64,000 bases of DNA from Aquiluna sp. (GTDB taxonomy: Bacteria; Actinomycetota; Actinomycetes; Actinomycetales; Microbacteriaceae). The position numbers and the translations under genes are program-made. The stretch covers positions 682,001 to 746,000 of the forward strand of contig JAGYIJ010000002.1 in the NCBI GenBank assembly GCA_018402685.1. Direction: 5' to 3'. The notes under the pieces are model-generated. The model did not search any database, was not told where the DNA came from, and saw only the letters and a list, made by a program, of their open reading frames with translations. Below, one piece after another: positions 39,201-49,200 of the stretch; the stretch's first letter is position 1; each line of letters begins with the position of its first letter.

Positions 39201-42200
39201 CGTCCCTGATGTTGATGGCAGGGCTAGCGACAAAGTTCTTACGGTTCTGGATAGTCGCGGAAGCGGTTGCGAAATCGAGCTGCGCTGCTGCACCAGCCAG
39301 AAGTGTGAACTCCTGGCTAGCTAGAACCTCGGCATTGATTGGGCTGCCGGCATTGGTTGCGGTAAAGCTGATGATGTAGCCGGCTTGGGCCAGGGCATTG
39401 AGTCTCAGGTTGGATAAGGTGACCACACCGTTCACTGCTCTTGCTGAGCGCCCATTCAATGAGGTCACCTGGGCACTACCTGAAGTCACAGTTGCCGAAA
39501 GAACAGTCGTATTGTCAGTAACAAGCGGGTTGCCATAGGCATCAAAGATCTCAATGGTTATGTCACTGTTGGCATCACTCTTTAGAGCCAGGCCGCTCTC
39601 GCCACCGCCGATGTCGCCGTTTACGGCGAACGAGAAGGTTGCAGGGGCCGCGGCGAGGATCTCGAAGTTCGTGGAGCTGAGCTCGCTGCCGGCCACTCCC
39701 TCAATTGCAAACTCGATTGAGTAGCCAGCGGCAGCTGAGGCCGTTGATGAAAGTGCGGTGAAAGTTGCTTCGCCGTTGACTGCATCAACTTCGTATGACT
39801 CATAAGCGGTGGCTGACTTACTTACCACCGCTGAGACGGTTGCAACCTGAGTTGCTGCGTTGCCCCAAATATCGAGTGCCTTTACGATCACTGGGTCCAT
39901 CGTTGAGCCAGCAGTGTATTGGTTAGGGGGTTGCGTTCCACCCGTGAACGTGAGCTGGCTCGCATGGCCACCCTCTACCAGAACTGACCCACTGGCGCTT
40001 ACCGAAGCATCTCCTGAGAGGGCAAAACTAAGTGCCCGAGAAATTGTCGCCTCACCCCCGATCACCACTGCACTAAATGTTGCGTAGCCAGCAGTCGGAC
40101 TGGTTGTCGAGAGCGCGACGGTTATTTCTTCAGAGTAGGTCACGCTCGGCGACGTTGAAAATGAGTTCTCATACCTCAAGGTGACGGTTGGGGAGTTTGA
40201 TGCCCAACTACCACGTAACCAATCCGTAACCACGTTTCCATCAGAATCCAAAACCCTCACGCCAAAGTCTTGGAAAGAGGCAATTCCAGCACTCACAGAA
40301 GAAGGCTGGGAAACGATCTCAATTCGACTTGGAGCGCCGTGAACCATTTCAATGCTTGACCACGAGGTAAACCCTGGCAAATAGGTCTTGGGGGCTGACA
40401 CCACAGGAAGTCCATTTGATGTTCCCGACTTGATGTCTGAGAATGCAGGAGAGCCAACAGTCACGAGGTTCCGACCGCCAATTCGATCAAAGACTGTTCC
40501 TCCGGAGCTTTGATTGAAGTCGTAGTGAGCTCGCAGCGTAGCTGATCCCTTGACTGCCGCATCACCCAGAGTGAACATGCTTTGCTTTATTTGAGCTGCA
40601 CTGAGCGCGGTTTCCCAAACCTTGACCTGGTCGATAAGTCCGTCAAAGCTGCGGTCCTCAGAGTTGATGTTGTTATAACCGACAAAGAAGTTGTCGATCA
40701 TGTTGCCAAAGTTGACTACGTTGCCTACGGTGTGGCTCGCAGAATCAACAAATTCACCATTGCGATAGAAGCGGGCAGTGTACCCATTGCCCACTATATC
40801 GATAGAGACGGCAATGTGGGTCCAAACTCCAATGGGGGCTGTGAACCCAGCAGCGGAGAAATTGAACATGTCGTCGGTTTCGCTCCCCTCAGGGTTATAG
40901 AGCACCTGAATTAGATCGGAGCCGATGACTCCGTTTCCGACATTGATATCAAACCTGAGGAAGTTATCTCCAGTGCTGTTGTGGACGACTTGGTTCCACT
41001 TCTTGTTGAGCGAGTCCGGCTTGATCCAGGTTTCCACCGTGAAGGAAGACTTGGCTGGGATAACTTGCGAACTAAGTGTTTCAGCACCTTGGATTGCTGC
41101 AGTTCCAGGGTTATTCAGTGCGTAGTCAATAGTTGAGTCAGAACCGTTGAGACCGAAACTCGCTGGGGTCGCAGACTCAAAGGTGTCGGTGTAGAACACC
41201 AGCTGGTAACTGACTGGCGAGCCATCAGGGTTTCTTGAAGGACCAGTTACAACAATGTCGCTGAAAGTGACAAGACCAGCGGTGACCACTTGCGGAGAGT
41301 AGGTAATTGATAGCTGCGCACTGCTACTAACCCGGACGCTCACCGTCATGGAATTCTCGCGCGTGGTCAAGTTGTTGGCTGCATCTAAGACTCTCAGTGA
41401 GATGCGCGGAAGTTCCTCGCCAACCGCCGTCGAGGAAGGCAAAGAGGATGGAGTGCTGAACCTCTCTGGAGCTCCGTGAATGAGTGTGAAAAATGGAGAG
41501 TCAACAGTCAGCGTCTGGCCCGAAACAGTCGCCGTAAATCGGACTCTGTGAGATTCGGCATCGTCCCCCAAGAGATATAGCTGCTCAAAGGTTGCGATTC
41601 CGCTTGCAGAGATTGATTCCTGAGTCACACTATTCGGAGTTGAAAAAGCTCCTCCTCCTGCTGCTACCTCAGCTGAAATAGTCGTTCCAGCTCCTTCAAT
41701 CACGTTGCCGAATGCATCTGCGAGGCTAACTGTTGGAACAACCTTTGCCACAGGGGCAAACCTAAGAATCACAATTCCCGATCCGCCATCGCCTCCGGGG
41801 GAACCCGAATGAAGACCAGCGCCACCGCCACCGCCCGAGCCTGTACCGTCCTGTCCTTGCGTCGCCGGGCAAGCTACTTGGTCTCCGGCCGCGCCTCGAC
41901 CACCGATGCCGCTACCACCATTGTTCGAACACCCGCCTACCCCTCGATCAACCTCACTGTTGGTAAATGCATCCTCGGGCCCTCTGTCTCCACCACCGCC
42001 ACCACCGGCAAATAGTCTTGTTTCACCTGTGATGGTTCTAGAAAGTGCTGCGCCGCCAACTCCGCCGACTCGGAATGAGGTGGCTCGATCAACGCTTCCA
42101 CCAACCCCTCCGGCACCGCCGCCACCGGATCCGGCTTGCGTTGCACCCTTGGTCGAACCGCCGGCCTCGCCGAACTCTGCTCCGCCGGGGTATGTCACTC

Positions 42201-43269
42201 CGTCCGTTCTCTGGGTTCCAGCGACACCCGCTAAGAAGTTGCCATGCTCGCCGTTTCCACCCGATGATCCACCGGCTCGACCTGTAGCGTCAGCGGTCTT
42301 GTTTTGGTAGCCATAACCGCCACCGCCACCACCTCCGAGAGCAACGACTCCGTCGAAGGTGGTGTTTCCACCGTCAGATCCTTTGCCCGTTGCGGTGCTA
42401 CTTGCTGCTCCATCACCACCATCCCCAATTGAAAGGTTCACCGAGGTTCCTGTCGGGGTGAAGGAATCAAAATAAACAACACCTCCGGCTCCTCCGCCAG
42501 CGCCGTCAAGGTGGCCGCCACCCCCACCGCCACCGGCCACAACGAGCAGGCTCACGGTGGAAACACCGATTGGCTTTGTCCAAGTGGCACTTCCGAGAGA
42601 GGTGAACTCCACAACGCAGTCACCCGAACCGTCCTTGGCTCGATAAGTCAGGTCACCCGCTGTTGGACATACGGTACTTGAATTACCTGAAGTCGCTGTC
42701 GTGCTTCCAATCCTGTCACCAGAAACAAAAGGCCCCTGCGGCTGCTGAATAATCTTCAAAGCACTTGCCGTTCCCGCGGACACTGTCATGCTCTGCGTGA
42801 CGGTTGCTGCGGGTGAACCAAACGAATACTCGAGTGTGTAGGTGCCGACCTTGCCACCCAGAACAAAGTTCGAGAAGGTGGCAACACCTTGTGCAGAAGT
42901 TGTTGAGATCTGGGTTGTTCTGGTTCCAGCAACGTAGATACCAGCACTCTGAGTGAACACTCCAGTGGGGAGGATTCTTAGGGTCACAGTCGAATCAGAG
43001 CCTGGACCACTCAGAGCTCGGTTGCCATAGGCATCTTGGAGCTCGACGACCAACTGGTTGGTTGGAGTTGATCCAGCTTGAATAGTGAAGCTTGGGTTAC
43101 TCACGAGGTGAACAGAGACCGGAGCACCGTTGGCAACGGTAACTGCGTCTGAGGTCGTGGCGGTTAGACCGGTGGCAGTTGCCTCGAAGGTGTAGGTCGC
43201 GGGTGAGGCAGAGATCGCAACTGCACTGAAGGTGATCACGCCGGAGGTCCCGGTGACCGAGCCGTTCAC
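30229..43269 (-). CDS. giant surface protein, C-terminal piece (4,346-codon uninterrupted frame)
   Basis: A 13-kb frame without any break. It carries about 20 Ig-like (invasin/filamin-like) repeats of 95-130 residues, each with a D-x-x-G-N core and a V-N-G-V-A-T-F-type strand. A Gly-rich module is inserted at about 41.8-42.6 kb and a LamG domain (SFTVETWIKPDSLN..IDQVKVWETALS) at about 40.4-41.1 kb. Then come four or so beta-sandwich repeats with C-x-V endings (34.7-33.3 kb) and three FN3 domains (33.3-32.15 kb). The Pro-rich stalk, Ala tract and 381-residue membrane domain end the protein. It has no start signal of its own; its first ATG lies inside an Ig-like repeat. Confidence 0.85.
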   Translation of the reverse strand: MNGSVTGTSGVITFSAVAISASPATYTFEATATGLTATTSDAVTVANGAPVSVHLVSNPSFTIQAGSTPTNQLVVELQDAYGNRALSGPGSDSTVTLRILPTGVFTQSAGIYVAGTRTTQISTTSAQGVATFSNFVLGGKVGTYTLEYSFGSPAATVTQSMTVSAGTASALKIIQQPQGPFVSGDRIGSTTATSGNSSTVCPTAGDLTYRAKDGSGDCVVEFTSLGSATWTKPIGVSTVSLLVVAGGGGGGGHLDGAGGGAGGVVYFDSFTPTGTSVNLSIGDGGDGAASSTATGKGSDGGNTTFDGVVALGGGGGGGYGYQNKTADATGRAGGSSGGNGEHGNFLAGVAGTQRTDGVTYPGGAEFGEAGGSTKGATQAGSGGGGAGGVGGSVDRATSFRVGGVGGAALSRTITGETRLFAGGGGGGDRGPEDAFTNSEVDRGVGGCSNNGGSGIGGRGAAGDQVACPATQGQDGTGSGGGGGAGLHSGSPGGDGGSGIVILRFAPVAKVVPTVSLADAFGNVIEGAGTTISAEVAAGGGAFSTPNSVTQESISASGIATFEQLYLLGDDAESHRVRFTATVSGQTLTVDSPFFTLIHGAPERFSTPSSLPSSTAVGEELPRISLRVLDAANNLTTRENSMTVSVRVSSSAQLSITYSPQVVTAGLVTFSDIVVTGPSRNPDGSPVSYQLVFYTDTFESATPASFGLNGSDSTIDYALNNPGTAAIQGAETLSSQVIPAKSSFTVETWIKPDSLNKKWNQVVHNSTGDNFLRFDINVGNGVIGSDLIQVLYNPEGSETDDMFNFSAAGFTAPIGVWTHIAVSIDIVGNGYTARFYRNGEFVDSASHTVGNVVNFGNMIDNFFVGYNNINSEDRSFDGLIDQVKVWETALSAAQIKQSMFTLGDAAVKGSATLRAHYDFNQSSGGTVFDRIGGRNLVTVGSPAFSDIKSGTSNGLPVVSAPKTYLPGFTSWSSIEMVHGAPSRIEIVSQPSSVSAGIASFQDFGVRVLDSDGNVVTDWLRGSWASNSPTVTLRYENSFSTSPSVTYSEEITVALSTTSPTAGYATFSAVVIGGEATISRALSFALSGDASVSASGSVLVEGGHASQLTFTGGTQPPNQYTAGSTMDPVIVKALDIWGNAATQVATVSAVVSKSATAYESYEVDAVNGEATFTALSSTASAAAGYSIEFAIEGVAGSELSSTNFEILAAAPATFSFAVNGDIGGGESGLALKSDANSDITIEIFDAYGNPLVTDNTTVLSATVTSGSAQVTSLNGRSARAVNGVVTLSNLRLNALAQAGYIISFTATNAGSPINAEVLASQEFTLLAGAAAQLDFATASATIQNRKNFVASPAINIRDAEGSLITSGPNSTLSVTVTIEHVTGGSGPLPSLSSTVTVEAVGGVADFTGANLQLNGPVGSYVLKYTTVNSNGQTLVTSETIQLLAGDPETVRLLTSAPTRIQVGKTFGPVPVAELVDADGNRVTVDNSSKVVLELVDGSNQVAASTSEFVASNGVVSFTGVTFSAAVADYTLRAKVTEVAGNNSAPVVGEVDSTSTTPLVHGDPTKFELIVDPSTDSYVVGSIYEEFSVRILDAFGNETITDSSVDLSLSVSAVSGAEFQRQSGGTATSVNGLATFSNYVMVARPGDYEVEVSAVWGGNALTAVTSTFSVTVVHAAPSQIAIVQQAATAKSRLAFETQPSIEVRDAFGNLALSASGTVTLTASGVASVSFSVSPSATVVDGIATFSGVALYGDLANYLLTFTYNNGSADLITTQLISLQPGNPHSLAMKNSVSETVRAGTSFVDQPVVQVLDQDGNVVLWDNTTVLEASVGTDDAGLNGAMISANGFDPETNISNLQATAVNGEATFANLRFKGVLEHSYSMVISASGLVSTETNEFRVLPGPLGGFSFISEPLGAVNGELVSGKTAGVEFPRIQFVDKFGNNISDDSNTVVSATLTAGASGSLAGSLSAQAVSGQVSFQNLRLSGLVSEDYQITFTSGGISTESGAVTLSPAAPSQLSVSSLATSAAAGLEFQPVTLTVTDFSGNPITNQTGTITAFASGGGVVSISNSDAILAGGSATPGVKLEGRVGNYTITYRVAFGTTVLSTTHDVTLTFGQADRIAIVTQPAVSGTQTGAAFTPQPVVEIRDRFGNRVPVGDITISAELESMVGSGVIEKAIYAAEAVGNWTESAAVVEPPLSTPEAVTDVNGVATFADLGVIGVPGHTYNLRFQASGFADSNQSLGFVLSAANPTEIFISSQGNPNLTAGETAFGSYELHLRDRFRNIITTDSSSEVELRVKVDANDPNVGRGGVIVPPNGATTTLTFSSGVVTFSDYVVGGLVGVDYRLQFVAPNLGLISTDSQVISLNHGAPTSLVFSQSPLLVSVGENFPASQQPSLKLVDQYGNLADSVQGNSAEIAISPSVTTEVVMPTFANGVLDFTSISMLGSPGVDYFMTVTPSVSGVAPVTSPAFRVLAGAPAQIVVVQEPVGGITGQELAAPAIIEIRDQAGNPATLTEDLVFELSLIQGSTIYPVGANADLPELIVTTSPYVATVAGGPRVQFDGVGVAGLTTDNFQLRITNTADSSLTADTGLFSLNPDIARTMVVTTNVVSVSNEIAAPTRARLSTQPQLTLYDTYSNVVTNDSSTRVIAVLNGNGTLSGQVVAVASNGVVSFTNLAVQGDLEFGYSLTFREASLEEFAFYVQGDASSSPVALVSSSISQVTSLPFELAPGPAAYMQIDNNLTTRQPSGQVAAGQPQLSLYDQDGNLATTTTGLAAAISVTGGAEGAITGSSTATFVNGIANFSGVALIGIPSESYTVSYQAPGLPVVSGGGLFVNLTPQLAISYENTVFSMSATVSVTVTSESDGVLSFTTSPTSLGVCSVDQSSGEVTIEGAGNCIVNVSQQLANVEVAGETRGSWLTTNAQTTLSIAKADQALLISRVTDSFAVSSSAESNLPDFFRVNKEFGEPVWLEFEGGTVSGSQIVYQITNSPALLAAGNNTQPCVMVGNAVFPGSVQLVSGIEVAACRVIVTKLGDSDYNPITNYLDIAVMPTEQATVSMVANPVVVFGETQRLFAAGGNGTGQVSFEVVSGGTNCEVVTVDGLPFVQGKAAGSCDIKAIKSASLNYLTNESLTQSFSVVKARQFIRFTSIMPKTPKAFGSPGAEVEDYEYEPTAVASSELAVNISIATELDSSGSPIVSACTASGTKVTFVGPGRCVLVATQAGDDNFLEAPSISQVIEVDKLNQTITFEALANVDFGDPNFNLTATSNAELNVSFSQPQNFDSAICSVSSAGLVTLGKAGTCEVWATQAGNRFYREAPIVKQRFEILPKPAGKPFITSVAGANESILLSFREPSFRGGSTITAYETVVTNVSTSAKVTSYACIPLDDTPQFDSSGSPIVTPQGQVSCEIDGLTNGEEYIVTVAAVTAYGTGQISDASAPITPAANFAAPQSLRAISDDATATLEWDTPIAIDGEFQEFDLFVRAVGTSEYTQLPSISSFSATSSAVPLSLLPPAPEPEPEPESTESNEILAESASFGAPSPMQVFSFAFSFQAASEPQPLQPLFRFALPITMNQAQQVNQPAPTAMADLGSNYEFMIVTVTDTSSTSNLLNTAMLQQQLLTAPTAPVTASAQIQGDDIFIAWSGSTFDGGSSIIDYTVFVNGVALTVSPIAANALFLSWDWETTYTIEVKARNSIGFSPAASVIVVTPEDPTPPPPPPVTLDSGTPTYPFIPKPVVPVLPEETVKPTPKPTPKPSATPKPSVTPKPSATPTPTPSEEPTVEPEVTETPTPTPTPTPSQTSEPAPPIAAPPSDPGSGIFDSAVPGPAGAIVEGLIGAIGGLANALGIDIGQPQPNAGIGASGDDSVIVEFDPLGSPEAVQATNNLLAATGALIAVAGAIGAAAAAAAAAAAAGAASAAAAASGAAGAAGAAGASGGMTGAEMNEDVLDAMASAEYDLDVFSGAPPGPGDRLGLFGLALMTALDRPTRWATRKVARFSPLVSKLINDGVYLRAMFGPLSVLTIVIGVLLAVTSINSNAGMLLHPPVLLFMAIAVLGIFDAFAGSIAVFIYVLLSLPLVDFARIEDWRMLAGIVVAGFGPIVLARSIRNFRRRVSNDLDGLISRIGDIAFASLMGGWVAGLIVRALPALTGLTVPAANYVEAFQFIATVAIAIRIVLEDITGRLFPQRMDKLAPDTLPAPPMGQVITVQILRYFFYVFIASAFMGFGVVVWIAAALFMVPTLLGYFTDKLPNFPALWRVLPVGLPGLAMVLGLEIVLEGALSSLFGDHPNFSTIFVFALLGLILTISVLGILGREGNEGEERFFLKPQWRWAYRLFGFVVFLLLVQFTGML

Positions 43270-46200
43270 GACACCATTAGTGACAGTTGCTGTTGCCTGA
43301 GTCCTTCAGGTTCAGTGTGACTGTGACACTCTCACCGGTGTTGACTCGGTAACCATCGGCATCGAGAACTTCAACAGAGAAAGGTGCGATGCCGGCATTG
43401 ATGGTTGCTGAGCCTGCTGGCTGAACTAGGAAGCTCAGCGATGCAGCATCACCAGAGGTGATCTCGAAGGTTCTCGAGAAGATGGCGTTGTCCTCGTAAC
43501 CCTGGACAAAGTAGCGAAGCTGGTAGCCAGTTGATGGGGCAACGTTGTAGGTCAGGGCTTCAAAGGTGTGAGCATCGTTGCTTGCGGCAACCACTGCCTC
43601 AGACTTTGAGGTAGTGCCATTCCAAAGCTGAACCACCAAGTTGGAGCTCGTCTCAACCTCGTTGTCAAAGGCATCAAAGATCTTTACTGCACCCGGAGCA
43701 AATGGCACCGTGCGGCTGATGGTTACTGGTGGCTGAGTGGTCAACTGCAACTTAGATGCAACTCCCGGGCTCAGCGTGAAGCTCTGGCGACCAATGATTG
43801 TTGTGCCACGAGTTGTGGTCGAGCTGAAGATGAGGTTGTAGCCAGTGGAAGTTTCGGTGCCCTCCAGCTTTAGGCCATTGGCACTGAAGTCTGCAACACC
43901 AACAACCGCACTAGAGGTTGTTGATCCGGCAACTCCAACAGCCACTGAACTGACACCAATAGTTAGGTCTCTGTCGTCACCGGTGGTGACCAGGTTGCCG
44001 AAGCGGTCAAGGATGTTGACCTTTAGATAGCCACCGGCATCAAACGTCAGTGGCAGGCCAGCCTTTGGAGTTTGCAGGCCAACCAGCTCAACCTCGAGGC
44101 TGGCTGCCACATCGTTAGAGATGGTGATGGCGTGAGAGATGGAGACATCGTTGATGCTGGCAACGTTTGAGTTGCTTGCAGTGAACTTGAGAGTGTGAGA
44201 ACCGGTTGCGGCAATCATGTTGAAGCCGTTGAAGGTGACGACACCGTTCTGGGCGGTTGCAACAGTTCTAGAAAGTGTTGATCCTGCGGTCGAGGTGATG
44301 ATGACCTCGGTTGAGTTGTCACCGGTGACGAGGTTGCCGTAAGCATCGTGGATCTCAAGGATGCTCTGAGGCATGTTGATACCTGTCACCAAATCACTTG
44401 GTGGTGGAGTCTGCCAGGTGAGGATGCTTGGGTCGGCAACGGTAATCACAAACACTGAAGAGGTGACTGGGGCAAAGTTGCTGGCCTCAAAGACCAGTCG
44501 GTAGCTGCCAGGCAGGGCAACGATGTCAAAGCCTGAAAGATCTGCAATGCCGTTGGTAAACGTGACTGCCGAGCTCTGGGTAACTGGGCTCAGAGCAGCG
44601 CTGTTAGATGCAACCAGGGTTGCAGTAACAGTTATGTTGTCGCTGATCGTCACTGGGTTATTGAAGGCATCCAGCAACCTGACCTTTGGACCCGAGCTAA
44701 AGGTTGCACCAGTCTGCTTGGTGGTTGGCTGCTCGGTGATCTGGATCTTGGCAGCATCACCCGCAATCACCTCAATGTTCTGAGTGGTGCTCACGATGTT
44801 GCCATTGTCGTTCAAGTGTGTAGGTGATGAGGTAGTTGCCAATGGCACCAGATGCTCCAACGCTCTGGAAGGTTGCCAAGCCCTCGACCGCAGCACTCTG
44901 TGTCGCACCGAAGGTGCCGATCTGTGCAACCCTCGCTGAGACAGTTGCGCTGGTTGGAACCTGGCTGCCGTCAGCATCCAGCACGCGCAGGATTGGCTGC
45001 TGAGCAAAGGCCTCGCCAGCCTTGGCAGTCTGCGCAATCTGAACTAGATCTAGAGAAGCAATTGCACCAGGGGTGATTTCAAAGGTGTCGGAGTTGCCAT
45101 CCAGTGCTGCCAGCAAGAGCAACACCCGAGTAGGTGGCTGCCATTACCTCGAGGCGGTAGGTATCGGCAAGGAGACCTAGAGCGAGGTTGTCGAAGGTGA
45201 TGTAGCCACCAGAGGCCTGCTTGGTTATACCGGTTAGCAAAGTTAGGTGTTGCCTCTGCCGAAGCGCTGTCAATTACCCTCAGCCTTGCGGTGGTGAGAG
45301 AGTCTCCAGCGACGTGGTTGCCATAGACATCCAAGATCTTGAGTCTTGGTGATGTCATCACTGCACGAGCAACAACATCACTTGGCTGAACGTCCCACTC
45401 AAGGCTGTGAGGGGTAGCGGGGCTAACCACAAACTGTGACGAGGTAACGCTGGCAAGTGGTGAGGTGCTGGTGTCCTCGAAGCGAATGCGGAAGGTGCCG
45501 GCGTTGGTTCCGGTGAGATCTTCAAAGGCGAGCACGCCGGCACTTGCCGTGATGGTTGCCGAGATGCTCTCGGTGCCATCGGCCTTCACGAAGACTGGAC
45601 GGAGCTCAAAGTCGTTGTTTGAGGTGACAACGTTTGAGTAAGCATCGATCAACTCGATACTGACCTCGGGCGAGAAGGAAATACCTGCGACTATGTTGCT
45701 TGGTTGCTGAGCCACTCGCAACGAAGATGGTGTTCCAGGCTGCAGCTGGAAGTTATTGACAGCGGCAGAGATGGTTGTGGACTCAGTTGAACCCTGAATC
45801 ACAACTGAGAACTCCACCGTGTAGTTGACTCCGACCGAACCTGCAATAACAAGGTTGGAGAAACTTGCCACACCACCAGTCGCAGCTACCTGGCCTCCGC
45901 CAAGAATCTGTCCTCTAGGGCCGGTGATGGTCGCAGAGACTGTTGCGGTGTCGTGAGGGGCAACCTTGATTGTGTTGCCACCAGCATCAATGATTGAAAT
46001 GGTTGGGGTCTGGAATAGCGCACCGCCAGCAGAACCCCAGCGGTTGGACCAGTTGATGTTTAGGGACGATGGCTGCGAGGAAATCAATTCGTAGTTGTCA
46101 CCGGTGACAACAGAGTCAACTAGGACGCCATTCGAGAGCACCTCAAATGTCACTGGGTACTGGCCCTGAGCACCCAAGAACCTCAGTCCGGTGAATTGAG

Positions 46201-49200
46201 CAAAACCACCAGCAACGCTAGAGACTGTGACTCCAGAGAGTTGAGCTTGAGCGCTAGCGGTTGCCTGGACTTGGTAGTTCGATGCCAAGGTGTTTCTTGC
46301 ATTCAGGGTTTGAGCATAGGCATCAATCAAGCTGATCTGTGGTGCTGGGTTGACTTCAGCGTTCTGATAAACGGCAGTTGGCTCAGTAACTGGCACCTGG
46401 CTCGCTCTTGCAGAAACCGCAACACCAAAGACTGGCGTCACTCCGTCGACCTCGGCAGGAGTGTAATCACCGGACATCTGGCTGAACTGCACGTTTCCGG
46501 CCGACAGGTTGCCAGAGTTCAGTGCCAGCAGTGATGGGGTTGCACTCGAGTAGTCAGAATCAAGTCTGATGGAACCACCGGCTTGGACTGCGAGGTTAGA
46601 AACACTGAGGTTGTTGCCATCGGTGTTTGCGACCGAACCAGCAGTTCGAAGTCTCAGAGTGTTGCTGCCAGCCTGGTCGCGCACCAGTGGGCTTTCGATT
46701 GTGATGTTTCCAGCGTTGGCAGCACCAATTCTCAGTTTGCCCGCGGTCACCTTATCTAGGTCCTCGGTGGCAATGTTCAGTGTCGTAGTTGCAGCACTTG
46801 ACTTGTCAGTTGCACTTAGAATCCTGATGCCTGTTCCAGAAGATGCCGAACCTAGATCCACGGCTCCGGTGCCGGCATTGATGGTCGCGGAAGCGCCCAA
46901 TCCGATGCTGTCAGCTCGAACCAGAACATCGCCATTGTTGGTGACAATATCGCTGTTGCCGGTGAAGCCAGTGACCGAGTTAATACTTATCTGAGCGCTC
47001 TCGGAAATCGACTCCAGGGTGTTGGTGAGAGTCAGTGAACCCGCGTTCAACTCAATTGGACCGTTGACCCTGATCAGGGAGGCAATCGTGGTTGGCGTCA
47101 GAGTCTGAGTCGCTACCGTTCCAGTCTTGCCGATTCTGGTGTTCGAGAAATCGAAGACCTGCACGGTCGAGTCCATGAAGAATAGCGTTCCGGCACCCCG
47201 ATAGTTTTGGGTAATTGGCTCAATCACAAGTGAACCAGTAGCGGCGATTCTCATGTTGCCATCAAGAGCCAAGCGATCAACCCTGATCGTCACATTGGCA
47301 CTTGAGGTTGACTCACCAGGACCGGTTCCAAGATATGAGGTGCCACCAGTCCAAATTCGAGAACCGTTCGCGATCAGATTTATCTCACCGGTCTCACTCA
47401 AGACTTTGGCATCATTTAGGCCGATGCCGGTGTAGGCATTGTCGACATCCGCGGAGTTAGTTGAAGTCAGATTCAGCTCTCCATTGGTGGCCTTGATTTC
47501 TGCCCCATTCACAGACAGAGCCGTGTATGCCGACTGAGCATTCAAGGTGCCACCGATGGAGATGTTTCCATTAGTTGAACTGATGTTTGAGCCCGATTCA
47601 ATCGTCACACCACGACGACCACTTTGCTCAGCAAGACCCTCAACCACTATTTCTCCTGTAGTGGAGGTCAAGGCAGAACCTGCGATGTTGACACCGTCAT
47701 AGGAAATGTTTGCCCTGCTAACTCCGCGGATTCTCATGAGGGAGTCACCGGAGTTTAGAGACGCGTTCAAAAGTCTCACACCGTGAACCGTGGTGTTGCC
47801 AGCCGCGTAGCCAGCTGGAACATCTATGTTGGTGCCATTGTGGTTAGTAGGTCTCCCCTGCTCCACCACCAATAAAGATGGGTGCTCCGGCAGAGGAGCT
47901 GAACGTAGTGTCAATGTCAGAACCGATGTTGACTATTCCGTAGCCAGACGAGTTACCGTCTGCCCACAAAATCACCGGTGATCCTGCCGAGCGGATTGCT
48001 TTGGCGTCAGGCAGTGTGATGTTGTAGTTGGCACGGAGAAGGATGTGGCCATCGGACTGATTTACCGTCAAGAAATTGGTCGGCAAAGAGGAGTTGAATG
48101 GCTCAATCGACTCGGCATAAATCTCAATGACTCGTTGCGCGGTGATTGGGGCCTCGCCTAGATCTGCAAGCTTTCGGTTGGTCACTTTGCCGTACTGGAA
48201 GGTTTCCGGAGTGGAGACAAAGTTGAGGTGGTAGTCCTTTCGACCAATCTCCTCGTTGTTGGTGAAGCTCGCGGAGTTGGACTCCAAAACTATTGGACCT
48301 GCGATATCAAATCTGAACTTGTTGTCGTAGCTCGAGGACCAAGAAGAATCAAACATCTCGTCGGCCTGAATCTTCAGCCCACCATTTGGGTTCTTGAAGG
48401 TTGCACCAAATGGCATGAACAAACCGTGCTCGCGGTTGCCGTCCGTCACACCAATGATCTTGATTGCATCGTCATCGGCGTTGATGGACTCGATCACGTA
48501 GTCATCGGCATAGGTAACTGAGAGTTGTCGAGTTAGATGATGCTGGTGACTGAGACTTGGTTACTTGCGTACATGTTTAGGCCCACACCACCACATGTCA
48601 CGTTATTGGTTGGGCTAGCACACTCGCCGTGGATTAGCACCTTGCCGCCATCGGCGAAGATTCCAGAGGTTCCGTTGGTCGTGTTGCTATCACCCATTGC
48701 CACAACACCGTAGGCCAGGGAGTACCAGCTACCTGGGTAACTGGAGTTGTTGGTTGTCTGACCACGAATCACGATGTCACCGCCACCGGAGTGGATGGAT
48801 GTGGTGTTGATCCACTGTTGACGCAATCCGATGTGGACTCCAGAGAGGTAGCCGTTACCGGTGGTTTGAGACCCGACGTGGCCGCTGTAGTTGTAGGTAC
48901 CAAAGCCCTCTGCGAAACCACCCGGCACCGTGGCATTCAAAACCGATGAGTCAGAGCTTGCAACCGAAGTGCCACCCGCGATGTGGATGTCTCCACCACC
49001 GGTTGAATTACAGCTCGTGAATGCTGCATCACCTTGAGAAACGGCTGCGAAGTTGGTCGCCGAACAAATACGGGTGCCATCCTGAATGATGATTGAACCA
49101 ACATTCGTACCAGCATTTGACCAAAGAACAATGCTCGAGCCATTTGTGAGGATGTTGGATCGCAAAGTATCGCTGTTCGCGACGTAGTCGGTGAAGATGC

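Larger units (their letters stand above)
34700..46400 (-). repeat. array of Ig-like repeats in the giant protein
   Basis: About 30 imperfect repeats of roughly 95-130 codons. The recurring pattern is A-G-x-P-x-x-I, Q-P, A-G-x-x-F, I-x-D-A-x-G-N, D-N-S-T, V-N-G-V-A-T-F-x-N-L, G-x-x-x-x-Y-x-L-x-F and L-x-x-G. Divergence between copies is high at the DNA level, so this is an old array. It is interrupted by a Gly-rich module and a LamG domain at 40.4-42.6 kb. Confidence 0.8.
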